Shown here: positions 10,950-23,200 of the stretch, one piece after another | Layout: every line of letters starts with the position of its first letter | How positions within the stretch are numbered: position 1 is the first letter of the stretch | Source of the DNA: Orthonyx spaldingii | Taxonomy: Eukaryota > Chordata > Aves > Passeriformes > Orthonychidae | DNA length: 64,000 bases | Direction: 5' to 3' | Assembly (NCBI GenBank): GCA_013397795.1 | Contig: VZTJ01005553.1 | Location: forward strand, 977,331-1,041,330 | Notes under the pieces: model-generated | Told to the model about the DNA's origin: nothing | The model's input: the letters and a program-made list of their open reading frames with translations, nothing else | Database searches by the model: none | Position numbers and translations under genes: made by a program

Positions 10950-13900
10950 CTATCCTGCATACGCAGTTAATCTCACAAATGAGGTCTGAACAGCCTCCCT
11001 GCCTGTGAAATTTCTTCCATTTGCTCTCAAAACATTATCTGGGACAAAATTCTTATTCCAGCAAACTTATCCTAGCCTTTACTTAGCCCATGTGGATATC
11101 TCAGGTCAGGCAATCAGCCATCCTTTATAATTGACTCATATTTTTAAATGCAAAAATGTCATAGAATATATTCCCCATTTTTCTGAAGGTCAGCTGATAG
11201 CTAGCTACAGCAAATGTAGGCCATTAGAAAAGCAATACAACCTCTATGACATTTTTTTGGACTTCATGTATTTATTTTTCTTAAATATTTGACAGAAAAA
11301 GCATCTATTAATTAACAAATGAAGTATTTCACACCCTGCCTGACTTTGCAGCAACAGGACATGCCATTAAGAAAGACTATACCTGGAGCAGCTTTGAAAG
11401 GGAAGAATCTGACTCTCAATATAAAATGAGTACAATGAAATAGCAGAAAGGAAGTTAAAGAAGTAAGGACAAAATGCATGGTACTTTGCCAAAGTCCGGT
11501 TATGCACGTTTAATGTGACATACATAAAGATAACCTAGGTTTAAATAATTGCTATGCCTGTCACTTGCCCCCAAATCACCTAGTGCATCACTGAGCAATA
11601 AAGAGACCCACGCAAATGAACTCAATCATAGAACAAAAATTTGAAAGCTGGATAGACTAGGGCTGAAAAGAAAAAAAAAAGGAGGAAGTTTAGCTATTCT
11701 TTATTAAATTAAGAGCTGTCTTCAAAGAACTCTGTTCTTTTCAAAACCAAGTGTAGGGCAAGACCAATAGTGTTCCCCACCAACTAGAAGCTAAGGGAGA
11801 CTAGAAATCTATACAGCTAAATACAGCAGAGTAAAATCATCACAACTCTCCTATCCCTCACAGAGCACAGGGATGGTGTGCTCTCTGTGCCTCAAATAGG
11901 AGATGTATGGCAAAATACCACAAAATATTCCTCTGTAGTTACCATATCTCTAGCACAAAGTTGGATCTAGGTACTTCCATTGCAAAAATTATCCTTTTGA
12001 TCTGATAGGTTTCACAAAAACAGCCACATCTCAGCAGTATGAGGAGCATTATGACTAATTAGTCTATTTCATAGCTGACCAACTCACTCTCCAACACAAA
12101 CATCTAAATCCTTCCTTTTTAAAAACAGACAATTTTCTGTGATTAAGTCACGACCCAGGCATCATTCTTGCAAAGATCTCAGCTTGGGAGAGCTTTTCAC
12201 CTTCCCCACTATCTGAAATAATTTGTCATATGAAGGGGTTTGCATCATAAAACATATTCCTGTTATAAGATTGGTTGGCATTTTCACCTGTTTTATACAG
12301 ACAAGGCATCCATCTATCAGCAAACTTGAATTTTGGCCAAAGGAAACTGAAATAATACTTTCCTTTGAAATTCAGTCACCTAGTTATATTTTCGTATAAA
12401 GTCCACTTGGAATATCATGTGACTGTGTGGCCCTGTTCTACTGTAAATCTAAAACCCAAATAGGATTTAGGACTAAAACCCACAGAACTTAGGACTGAGG
12501 CTTCCCAGGCTTGCTTTGTCCAAACCGTTCCTTACCTGTCTACAGTTTGTATGACTTAGCTGTAAAAGCAGTTTATCTCATTAATGAGGTCTCTGTGGCT
12601 AATTTCTTTTACTTTTGTTATTTTCACGCAGTACAACTGCAGTTTTATACAGACAGAAGTAGAAAGCAGTCATTCTGTGTGGAATGAGATATTTATGACT
12701 AACACAGTGATGCAGTATACAGAAATACAGACCTGGCACAATAGAAGAGGCCTCAAGATATGAAAGTGCAGGATGGAGCAGAAAGGAGTACAGGCATGGG
12801 ATGATAAGAGATGGGGTTGAGTCTGGCTCTGCAGACCTCACACTAGAAACAACTCAGAAATGGGTAGTTAGAAAACTGTCCTGGACCTGGACAAACTGGC
12901 TTTATTAGTAATAAAGAGAACAAAGAAATAATATCTAACATAGATAAAAACCATGTATCTTACATGCTGAAAGTGGTAGATTAGTTGCAGTGTGCATTTC
13001 CTCTTATGCATCAAAAGTAAATTGAACAGGATCCTGTGAAAATGGTAATCTTAAAAATATTAACACTGCTCATATTAGCAATTATTCAGCCAATGCTAAC
13101 AATATTAAGAATTCAAATATTCCTGAGGACAGAAAAGGTCTGCAAGCTTCAGAAACAGGGAGGCACTGGATATTCAGTATAACCAAGGCTTCACTTGCTC
13201 AATATCAATGTGTCAACACTACACACTATTCTATAAAGCTTTTTAAAGCCATAATTTTTCTGATTTCCTCATTAAATTTCTTCTTGGTCACTATACATCT
13301 TTGCATAGTATCCTAGTATCCTTTACAAAACATCTACATTTTTGTTCTAAATTGTGTCCAATCCTTACTTTCACTGTCCATTTGATCTGAGCTTCAAGCC
13401 CTTGCCTTTCTCCAGCTATTTATTCCTCCTTTGATTCTTTATTTCTAGCCAGAAGACCTTTAGTGACAGAACAGAATTTCTAGAACTATGTAACAAAATG
13501 ACCAGCAGTAGCCCGTACCAGCTGTTCCTCTCATTTCACCAATTGATCATCTTTCTTTTCAGCATTTCTGTGACTGGAGAAAACATTTTTATCAGGTTTT
13601 ACCAGAAAAGATACCTTTGCTTGGTCTCTTACTCACAGATGTTCAATCACACACAGCAGGCAGATAAGGGTGACACCATAACTCCATCACATATCTTCAT
13701 ACCCTTTTTCCAGAGCCATTGGCATCTGAGAGTTTCCCAGTTAGTAGACAAAAGGGAAAGATGGAAGACATTGGATCCATGAAAGTATTTTTTCCAGAGA
13801 TTGAAAGTGCAGGTTTAATTTTCCAAAGGTCTCTACTAGGATTTAAAACTAAGCTGGAACTGAGAGAATTCAAACAGGAAACTCCCATAATGAAGCAATT

Positions 13901-16340
13901 TGGAAGGTTTTGTTTTAAAGGCATGATGAATTGTACTTAAATGCTTAAGACTCTTTCTTTAAATGTCCTTTTCAACAACTATTAAAAATGTTACTGGCAT
14001 TTCAAATTGCAAGTAAACATTTACAAAAAAATGTCAACTGCAAAATCCCTCAATATACAAGTTCTCCTCCGTATATAATTTTACACAAATTTTCATCAGC
14101 TTTAAAAATCAGAGGGGGAAAATGACAATACCAATGACATCTACAATGCTTGAAAAGCTTGGTATTCTTAAAGAAAAATAGCACAGAATATTTTTGCCAT
14201 GGAGTGTAAAAGCAATGATATAATCTAGCCAGCTAACTCTTTTATCAGTTTACACCTACTCAGCACAATAGCACTCTTCAGAAAAAGACAGATGTAGGAG
14301 TGTGGGATATAATGCTGCAGCAATGATCAGCACCATATCTGTCAGATGCTCAGTGTCAGGGCACAGGGCTGCATAGACCCTCTGCAGAGTGACAGTGAGG
14401 CAGACATCAGAACTGACAGCTGGATAAAAGACCCAAGTGCAGCTGATGAAAACCAGTAGCAATTTCATAGGTGCTTTAATTTACCTAAAATTACAGAATC
14501 CATTGCTATCTCCTTCCCTGCTTCATTCTTCTTCCAGGGTACATTTGTATCCTGAACTATTAGCTTGTCGTAGGTGTGAATAGGTTTTGAAATTTGGAGT
14601 TTAGTTCAGTTATGCTGCCATCTGTCAGAATCTGGTCCCGTCTGTCAAAATAATTCACTTGGATTTAAATTACTTCCAAACTGGTGGCAACATGATGGTC
14701 TTGCAGAAGTCGTGGCGTTCAGTTGTGTTTCATTTATATAAATTCAGATGCCATAAATTTTTTACCTCAATATAATTGTATTATCTCTACTTGTTTCTTA
14801 ATCTACCACTCTATATGATAAAGCTATCACAAATGATCACAGACTTGACAAGCAAAATTTAAAAATTTAATGGCTAGATTTTTAAAATTTTATCTCAGGA
14901 GCTCTTTTTAATTCTTAATTAGCACTGTTCTCAGACATTTCAAATCTGTGCACTATTCATTCCCATTATGTGTTTGAACTAGTGAGCTCCTACCTCCTTC
15001 CAAGTCAGAATTCATCACACCTTGTATCCACCATTTTAAGATTTGATCATCCCTTCCAATTCAGTGGTTTAAGTCCCATCCAGAGTCAGACAATTCTAGA
15101 GTTCAATCTTAAATTTGTAGGATAAATTGTCATGTAGAGGTGCCTGTCTCTCTCCACTAACAACTAAACCATGCTCCTTCTCCAAGCACGAAATAAAATG
15201 GTGTTAGATAGTTTTTTCTTCCATTTTGAGGATTATGTAAATTAACCTACTCAGAGAAATGTTATGCAATGTCATAAGGCTTTTTAATATAGCAGAGCAC
15301 CACAAGGTCCAATAGCTAGGGTATCAGCAAAATTTAAACTAAATGACATAGATATTAAACAGCAAAATCAAATTGAAAAGAACATGAAACGTGATATTTC
15401 AAACACAGGCTCATTAATTTTCTGACCAGTAGATCAAAAACAACTCATAAAAACCTCACAACTTATTGAGCCTTAAAGAAGCATTGTCTTTTGCAAGATG
15501 AAGAAATAGAACAGTCATAAAATTAAAGTAGAAATGGAGGTGAAATAAGTGGCAAGAGAGAAGTGTAAAAGCTGTTTAAAGAAGAACATCCTGATTCTCA
15601 GTTTATACCTTATTCCACAGACCAGTCATCTTCAGTGCTGATATTGCTGGGTTGCCTTATTACTGTTTTGTAGCTTGTGCCCTGATCTTCTTGGGTTTTG
15701 TCATTACATAGGTTAATGTCTGCTCTTGTCTTCATTTCTTCTTGAAAGGCTCTTTCCTGTAATAACTATTTTATTGCATAAATGATCTTGCCAACCTTTT
15801 CTCCTGTTTCATTTTAGGAAACATTTAAAGTCATTATTCTTCTAATCTAATTTTTAAAGCTGATTATTATCTGTCTTGTTATGTTACACGTCCATATCAT
15901 GTTTAAGATGTAAGATTACCGTGTAATGAATCACCTCCCATTTAGGATTTATTTGAAAATTAAGTCATACATAAAACCCTCAGAAATCCTTCACTATAAA
16001 ATCAGTGCAACTATGAAAAGTTGGTTGAAATTATGTATATTTATTTGTGAAATGGAAGGATGTAGAAAATGCAGATGATTGCTGTATACTAGACAGCAGA
16101 GATGTGAAAAGGGATTATAGGGCTGTTGAAACAGAAATACTTGCATGAAGAAATAAGCAGAGTTCACATTTCTTAGTGTGAATGAACTCAGAGGAGACAG
16201 AATTCTTGAAAGCAATCTTAAAGGAAAGCAGAATGACATATAAGAAATAGAAATGCTCTGGTTATGCTTTTAAAGGGTAGAGGAGGAGGAACAGAAAGAA
16301 ACAAATGTACTGTGAAGTTAAACTCTTAAGTATGGGAAGG
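10950..16340. other. Unique AT-rich sequence, no confident gene
   Basis: No recognisable transposon or coding exon. The one frame that draws attention is 14256-14468 on the minus strand, 70 codons with an N-terminus like a secretory signal peptide (see findings). Frames at 13498-13940 are motif-free. AT-rich palindromic tracts occur near 14860-14895. Confidence 0.5.
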
Positions 16341-16870
16341 TAAGGGCTTGCCCTGGGGAGTTAAACCACCTGCAGCCACAGGAGAACCCGGGGGTTCCAT
16401 GTCAGTGCCAGTCCCATCAAGCTAGACGCCAGTCTGACAGTGTAGGTCTGGGCATCCACTTTCCCTACTCCGGCCATTGCCAAGCATGTTGCTCTCCTTT
16501 GGCTGTCTGGGTCATTCTTCAGAGGCAACAGCTTTCTTCTGGTCTGCTGGGAATGCTGACATACCGCTTTCTCTGAATCACCCCACTGCATGGGAGACCA
16601 ACTATTATAGCGATGCACACACGCCACTCTCAAGGTTGGCCCATATATTGGGCAGTCTCTATACAGCCCTCTTTACTCATCCCCATCCTGCACTGGACCA
16701 CAACACTTTGGTGTAGTTCTGCAAGCATAGCCCATACTGAGGTACTAGACAGAGATTCTGCTCCCGCAGAGCTGAAGGAGAAAAACAAGCCAAGATTTCA
16801 CAATGCTGCAGCAGTTTCTGTAAAACTTAACTGGACAAAATCTTCACATCTCCAGCTTTTATAGTGACTT
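16341..16870. other. CpG-containing unrecognised block
   Basis: This block is visibly richer in G and C than its flanks and keeps several CpG sites (for example at 16390, 16428, 16472, 16564 and 16612). It holds a 90-codon frame on the minus strand (16361-16633) and 79- and 83-codon frames on the plus strand, none with a motif I recognise. Sharp compositional edges suggest an inserted element, possibly part of an endogenous retrovirus, or an exon-like or regulatory segment. No terminal repeats or target-site duplication were found, so the identity stays open. Confidence 0.35.
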
Positions 16871-17305
16871 CAGGATAAAACTGAATGCTCTTTTAATTGT
16901 TATTCCAATATAAATTAGTGAAACAAGTTGTGCTGAATTCGGCGTTGTTTATGGTTATTGTTCTAGCACAGACCATTGAACAAGAGAGGAAAACTGAATC
17001 ACATATTAAAAAGATGTGTTATCAATATCCTAGAGTCTAATAGCAGCCTTTTTGTACCATATTCACAGGTTTTCTTCCTACACGACTGACCACTAAACTG
17101 TTTAGTTGAATTTTTCCAGGTCTCTCAAACCAGTGATTAGCAGTTTTTCAAGAATTGAACAAAGTCCATCTTGATATCAATGCCTGGGAAAGTGTTAGAG
17201 GCATTTAAAGTCATAGCTCTTCACAGAGGTATAGATCAGATAAGAAGAATTTCACCAAAAATGTTTCATTTATTTTCATTTGCTACAAAGAAAATTTGGG
17301 GCAAG

Positions 17306-17310
17306 CTCAT
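17306..17310. repeat. Target-site duplication, left copy (CTCAT)
   Basis: Direct copy of 18799-18803, immediately outside the TG end of the LTR element. Confidence 0.75.
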
Positions 17311-18798
17311 TGTAGTGGTTTGAGTTCGTTCACCTGAGTTTTTTGGCTAAACGCCAGCACACTTACCAGATTTTATTTAATTTTGCTGTGAGATAAGGAT
17401 TAGGAGTAGGTAAAGCAGGCTCAAACTTTAAAGAGTATAAAGAAAGTTCATTAACAGACCTAAAAGGAAGGAAAAAACTTAAGAACCAGAACAAAAACCG
17501 TCAGAACACTTTTGCTCTTCCCACCTCTCTATTTTTCAATGACAATACAAAAAAACAACACTTTGACTTTCAGTCAGTTTACCACTTCTAAATTAGTTTT
17601 TCTTCAGTCATTTAGGGAGAGGAGTTTTCTCCTGCTTTACCATGTTGACTTCTTTACAAGAAATACAGTTCTTATGGTTTTCAGCCTCACAACTAGCAGC
17701 CGCTAGCAGGAGAAAAAGATTTCTGCTTGTTGTGGAACGTCCCTCCCACACCAGTAGNNNNNNNNNNNNNNNNNNNNNNNNNNNNNNNNNNNNNNNNNNN
17801 NNNNNNNNNNNNNNNNNNNNNNNNNNNNNNNNNNNNNNNNNNNNNNNNNNNNNNNNNNNNNNNNNNNNNNNNNNNNNNNNNNNNNNNNNNNNNNNNNNNN
17901 NNNNNNNNNNNNNNNNNNNNNNNNNNNNNNNNNNNNNNNNNNNNNNNNNNNNNNNNNNNNNNNNNNNNNNNNNNNNNNNNNNNNNNNNNNNNNNNNNNNN
18001 NNNNNNNNNNNNNNNNNNNNNNNNNNNNNNNNNNNNNNNNNNNNNNNNNNNNNNNNNNNNNNNNNNNNNNNNNNNNNNNNNNNNNNNNNNNNNNNNNNNN
18101 NNNNNNNNNNNNNNNNNNNNNNNNNNNNNNNNNNNNNNNNNNNNNNNNNNNNNNNNNNNNNNNNNNNNNNNNNNNNNNNNNNNNNNNNNNNNNNNNNNNN
18201 NNNNNNNNNNNNNNNNNNNNNNNNNNNNNNNNNNNNNNNNNNNNNNNNNNNNNNNNNNNNNNNNNNNNNNNNNNNNNNNNNNNNNNNNNNNNNNNNNNNN
18301 NNNNNNNNNNNNNNNNNNNNNNNNNNNNNNNNNNNNNNNNNNNNNNNNNNNNNNNNNNNNNNNNNNNNNNNNNNNNNNNNNNNNNNNNNNNNNNNNNNNN
18401 NNNNNNNNNNNNNNNNNNNNNNNNNNNNNNNNNNNNNNNNNNNNNNNNNNNNNNNNNNNNNNNNNNNNNNNNNNNNNNNNNNNNNNNNNNNNNNNNNNNN
18501 NNNNNNNNNNNNNNNNNNNNNNNNNNNNNNNNNNNNNNNNNNNNCTTACCAGAGAGAGAAGCACAGAACTTGCTTCTCTGGCAGCAACAGGACAGGAAAA
18601 AAAAGGGTTTTTTCTCAGGTGTATCTCTCTTAAATATGGTTTTTTCCCTGGAGGCGGAACAACTTTTAATTGGATTATACACCCATCAGTACTCAAAACT
18701 AGCTGGTCACTGGCTCTGTTTCCCAGGAAGCAAGGTGCACTACTTCCTGCACCATAGGTCACTTGAAAGACTGACCCTTCCTGGGTAAACCCACGACA
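17311..18798. mobile_element. LTR retroelement with 5-bp target-site duplication, interrupted by assembly gap
   Basis: The left end starts TGTAGTGGTTTGA at 17311. The right end finishes TAAACCCACGACA at 18798, whose complement TGTCGTGGGTTTA pairs with the left end, so this is the usual short TG...CA inverted terminus of an LTR. The same five bases, CTCAT, flank both ends (17306-17310 and 18799-18803), a perfect target-site duplication of the length used by ERVL-type elements. The left-end sequence resembles an LTR family I know from songbird genomes, but this was not searched. The interior holds 787 N, so the element could be a solo LTR of about 1.5 kb or a longer provirus collapsed in assembly. 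The long frames crossing the Ns are artefacts. Transcriptional strand is not assigned. Confidence 0.78.
17758..18544. other. Assembly gap (787 N)
   Basis: An unbroken run of N inside the LTR element. The cause is probably repeat content that could not be assembled, and the true length may differ from the number of N shown. Confidence 0.99.
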
Positions 18799-18803
18799 CT
18801 CAT
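18799..18803. repeat. Target-site duplication, right copy (CTCAT)
   Basis: Direct copy of 17306-17310, immediately outside the CA end of the LTR element. Confidence 0.75.
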
Positions 18804-20059
18804 ATGCACCTGATTAAAGTGTGGTGAAACAGATATTACTGTAGGATTGTAAAGTAAACCAATTTTAAATGTAATCAAATTATAAGCAGAAATGGACTAG
18901 TGTGGGAAGGGGAAGCTATCTACTAAGGACACATTTGCATTTTGTTTGATTACACACACTGAAGAGTGAGGAGATTCATTTATTGCTGAAGCTGCAGTAA
19001 GACTCGGAGAATTTTATTTTTTTTTATGCTGTCATACGTCATTTTCTCAAGTCAAAGATATGTCATTCTTGTTTGGTTTTAAAAGGAAATCTGAAATATT
19101 TGAACCCATTTGCTGTAACTAACAGTAATTAGCAGAATAACTAGTTAACATGATTGCTCAAACTATTCTGTAATTATTAATGCCCTAGTAATGGCTTACT
19201 ATTAGAGGGATAGGAGATTATTTAAGAGTCTTTTTGGACCACGTGATTTGCTGCCTCTTGCTTTATGAGTGTTTTGGAGTGTGAAAGAAAGGCTTTCAAT
19301 TATCTGTGGGAAATTACAGATTGCTTTTGTAAACAAGGGAATTCTTCAGGCAAAGGAAGGGAAACTTTAATTACCTCATGTAAAAGTAGGCAATTTATAT
19401 TTCTGGGTGACCACATAACCATACTCAGCTCAATGTTGGTCCTTACTAGTGTGGAAGATGATTTGGCTGGATGGTAGTGCAGTCTGATGAGCTGACTTGT
19501 GTGGTAAAACAACATAATTCTTTTCCCACCTCTGCTGTTAATTTGTTGTGTGATCTGTAGGTCAGCCATCTCTTTCTTAGCTTTCTAGAATCTCTTCACA
19601 TACATGCTTCCTGTGGCAGCTCGGCAGGATGCTGATCCTCAGGTCACAAACAGCAATAACAGTCCCTGTGACATACAAAAGCCCAGGGCCCATACACCAC
19701 TGTGGAATATGGACTGTGATGTTGATGGAAGCATTGGGACTATTGTATGGGGTGAGCACAGTGCGCATTCAAAGGTTTATCTTAGAGAAACTGTCGTGGG
19801 TGACACTTTGCTCTTTATATTCATCAATACACATACTTTAAGGCTGTCTTCTGTAATTATATTGCAGATAATTTTCATGCTGATTACAAGCACTTTACAG
19901 TGACTCTTTTGCAGTCATTGATATAATTTTTTTTTTAAATCCGTTGGCATTTTCTTGTGAAAAGCTGTCTGAAGTGCTGATTACAACATCCCCACTCAGC
20001 TCTGGGGAGGGGAGAACTAGGATTGCAGCAGGATTGCAGCCTAATGGACTGCAGAGCCA

Positions 20060-20096
20060 GAAAAAAAAAAAAAAAAAAAAACAGGAAAAAAAAAAA
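20060..20096 (+). repeat. Poly(A)-rich simple repeat
   Basis: A run of about 21 A, then CAGG, then a further run of about 11 A. No retroposed gene or SINE body is recognised upstream, so it may be a simple repeat rather than a retrotransposed tail. Confidence 0.9.
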
Positions 20097-20225
20097 GGGG
20101 TGGAAATGGCACAACTAGAAAGAGAAAAGCAAAAGGATGAAAATTTAAATTCATAAGGTCATTGGAAAGATTTCACCAACATCATACCAGAACGATTTCA
20201 TGACCCTCGCAGTTGTCCCCATGTA

Positions 20226-20288
20226 AGTTATGCTGTAAAACTGCTCCCTTCTCCTCACGTGACCTATGCTGTAGAACTGCTGCCTTCT
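20226..20288 (+). repeat. Two-copy short tandem duplication
   Basis: The segments 20226-20252 and 20262-20288 agree at 23 of 27 positions with a 36-bp period, sharing 'tatgctgta' and 'aactgct'. This is a small old duplication with no function evident. Confidence 0.7.
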
Positions 20289-23200
20289 TTCTCATTTAGT
20301 TGATTTCAAGCACAAATGTTCCCATGATTATCTGGGTGCTAGAGGAATGGACTTGGAGTTCAAATTATCTTGTGCCATGGGCTGACTTCTCACGGAGTAT
20401 TTGTACTTCTACTGTGTAATTAGCTGCTTTGGGAATGGAGCACTTATGGGAATGCCCTTAATGTGCACTTAGTGGGAGGAGCACTTTAATCAGGTGCCTC
20501 ATACCATCTAAAGAAGATACCTCAGCCCTGGATTAACTGAAAGGAGGAAGATACTTTACTCAGCACTTCATGCAAAAGGAACACACATATTTTCGACATC
20601 ATGCACTTGTGCTAAGGCTTCCTGTGACATCTCAGTTTCTGAGGGCAGATACACAACAGTGACATACCTTTGTTTGAATATCAATGTGAGCACCTTTGTT
20701 TAAGGAAACTTGTGGGAATTTTATTCTAATCTACTTTAGTTCCCATTATAATGAATATCAGTGTTTGAACTTGAATGTTTCATTTCAAATCAAATCCTTC
20801 CAAATCCTCATGCAGTGCTGTCACAATAAGTGACAGCATCAGGAGCACCAGTGCAGAGACAACACAGTAATTACAATGTGCTGATTAATATGAACAGAAC
20901 ACAGTGGATGGGATTAATCTAAGTAGACCAACACATGAACTAAATCTTCTTTTCTGCCTACCTTTTTAATTGCTTCCTACTTTATTATCTGGTTCTAAAA
21001 ACCAAATTAAGAACTGCATTTAAACTTTTCCCTAAAGCACCATTCTTTATCTACTTCTTCTTTACTACTCTGTTGCTGATACTTCATTTTGCTACCAGAA
21101 TTGCATATAGAAAAATGCTGCAATAATCAGGGAAATTCAGTGTGCAAGTGGCCCAATGAAATTTTGCAGCTGCATATACTGTTGGGCTGTTTTACTGTTG
21201 AAAGTTCTCTACCAGGACAGGACCAATTCAAATGCATTTTCTAATCTTCAGTGCTACACAGAGAAACACCCAAACAGTACAGATCTAAACCATAATGGAC
21301 ACAAAGTTCATAACAGGAACCTTTCAGCAATTTGTCCAGCTACTGAAATTTCTGCTCTGAATTAATTTCTATGCTGCAGCCTCATTCACTTCAGTTCAGT
21401 AGAATAACTCCAATTCCTACAGCACCCTGAATGGATTTTAAAAGCTTTGAAAATGGCATTTTTATGCTCTCAAATGGTAATGAATTTCCTTTGGTTAGTT
21501 CCCTCAATTAAAGGGAAGATGCAGAGCCAACAGCTGGAAATGAGGGAGCAATGGCTGCAGTAGGGATTGCAGTGAGTTGCCCGGGCACAAGGAATGTGTG
21601 CACAGCATGGGGAGATGGGACACTGCTGAGTCCAAGACAGAATTCTTGTTCCACAGTTACAGCTCTGGAAAAGAGTTATTTCTGGATGTAAATTTTAACT
21701 CCTTCTGTCACGCTTTTACCCAGATCGCTAACCATGCCTCTGGCTCTTCCTTGCTGTGCTCCTGAGGTCACAGACCAAGGATGTCTGTGAGACAAACCAT
21801 CTGAGAAAACACAGGGGCAACTCCAAGGCACAGTGAGTCCAGAGTAGGTTCAGGATTGGATGGATGCGTGGGAAATGGGTTAAAAACAGGCCAAAACTGT
21901 GAGTGGTGTTAGAGAGAAGTGTTGGAAAGGGAAGAAGTTAGTGTCTGAGCTCCAGAGCAAATAATTGAACATGGGTTACTGACTCACTCATCAAGTTTAG
22001 GAAACTTGGGGCACTGCTACTGCAAAGTTCTTTTCTGGCTGGCATTCCTCATGTTCCCCATGAGCTTGTTACCAGGGTAGAGCTCAGGCCTAATTACACT
22101 CTCCTGAATATGTATCTTTACATTGTGCTGTACTGTGCCAGAGAGACATACCCTTGAATAACCCCTTTCGCTTCTATAGATATCTGACAGCTACTAATGC
22201 AGCAAACTCAGCGCAGCGGGGAGGAGGTTATTATTAGCCCTGTTGTGCAGAGAGGGGGAGATGAAATGCAGAAATCAAATTACTTTCCTCAAGTTGCAGA
22301 GAGCAAATGTGTCAGTGTTACTGCTGCACCCATGAACTCTGGCTGTGAATTAGGAGGGATTTGGACACAAAGACACAGGTGAAAGTCCTTCTGCATCTCT
22401 GTCCTGTATCAAAGGCAGCTGTAGGTTTGTACCAGAGGGTTAGTAAAAAAGAACAACCTTTGGGCTTTCACTTATCTCTGGCTGCTTCTTGGGAGACAAG
22501 AGGGTAGTGGAGAGTCTTTTGATGCTGTACTCTGTTCCTTCTCACCCATGGAATTGCCATGGTCTTTTCAGAATTCCTCTAGATAGAAATAATCAGGCAA
22601 CAATCTGTTTTTCAAGAGAACCATTTTGAAAAGTAGTCTAAAAAGACAGAGGAAGAGCTGATAACCTTTCAGCAGATTAATTTTCTTACTCTTCTGGCAG
22701 GAGGCTTTTGGCTAAATGTCAGCCAGGTGATGAGTGGACCTTTGTGGAGAATGGGCATTTCTGTGCTTCATACATTTCTAAATAAGGCCTCGGAAATTCC
22801 AGGGATGGCCTGGAACTTACCTCCAAAAGAAAGCAATTAATAAAGAGGACTCCAGCCATAGAGTAACCACTGCTGGAGTTAGGGACTGCCTGTGAGGAAC
22901 ACCAGTGCCTGCAGCTGTCATGTGGGTTAAGAAAAGGCTAAGGAAAAGTAGAGTAGGGTATTGGTCTGGCACCTTGCACCAGCTGTGTGTTCTCCAGTAA
23001 TCATACATGTATAGATATTAAAGCTGAGAAAAGAGTTGACTCTGGGATTTCCATTTCACAGGTGGTAGGTACAGGTATCTCTGTGCTCTGAAATGAAGGT
23101 GAATCACCATTGCACCTGAAGGGTGATCCCTCCTCAGAAGCACTGGTAAGATCCCAGTGTACTGCTTCCCCTCAAATTGCTAGCATTTAAAAGGAAAAGC

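Noticed and set aside
10657..11008. HPSI/DGWM-repeat proteins on both strands
   Set aside because: Direct translations of the CATC microsatellite.
17608..18788. Four open frames of 329-384 codons on both strands
   Set aside because: They exist only because the 787-N gap contains no stops. The real sequence on either side supports no such protein.
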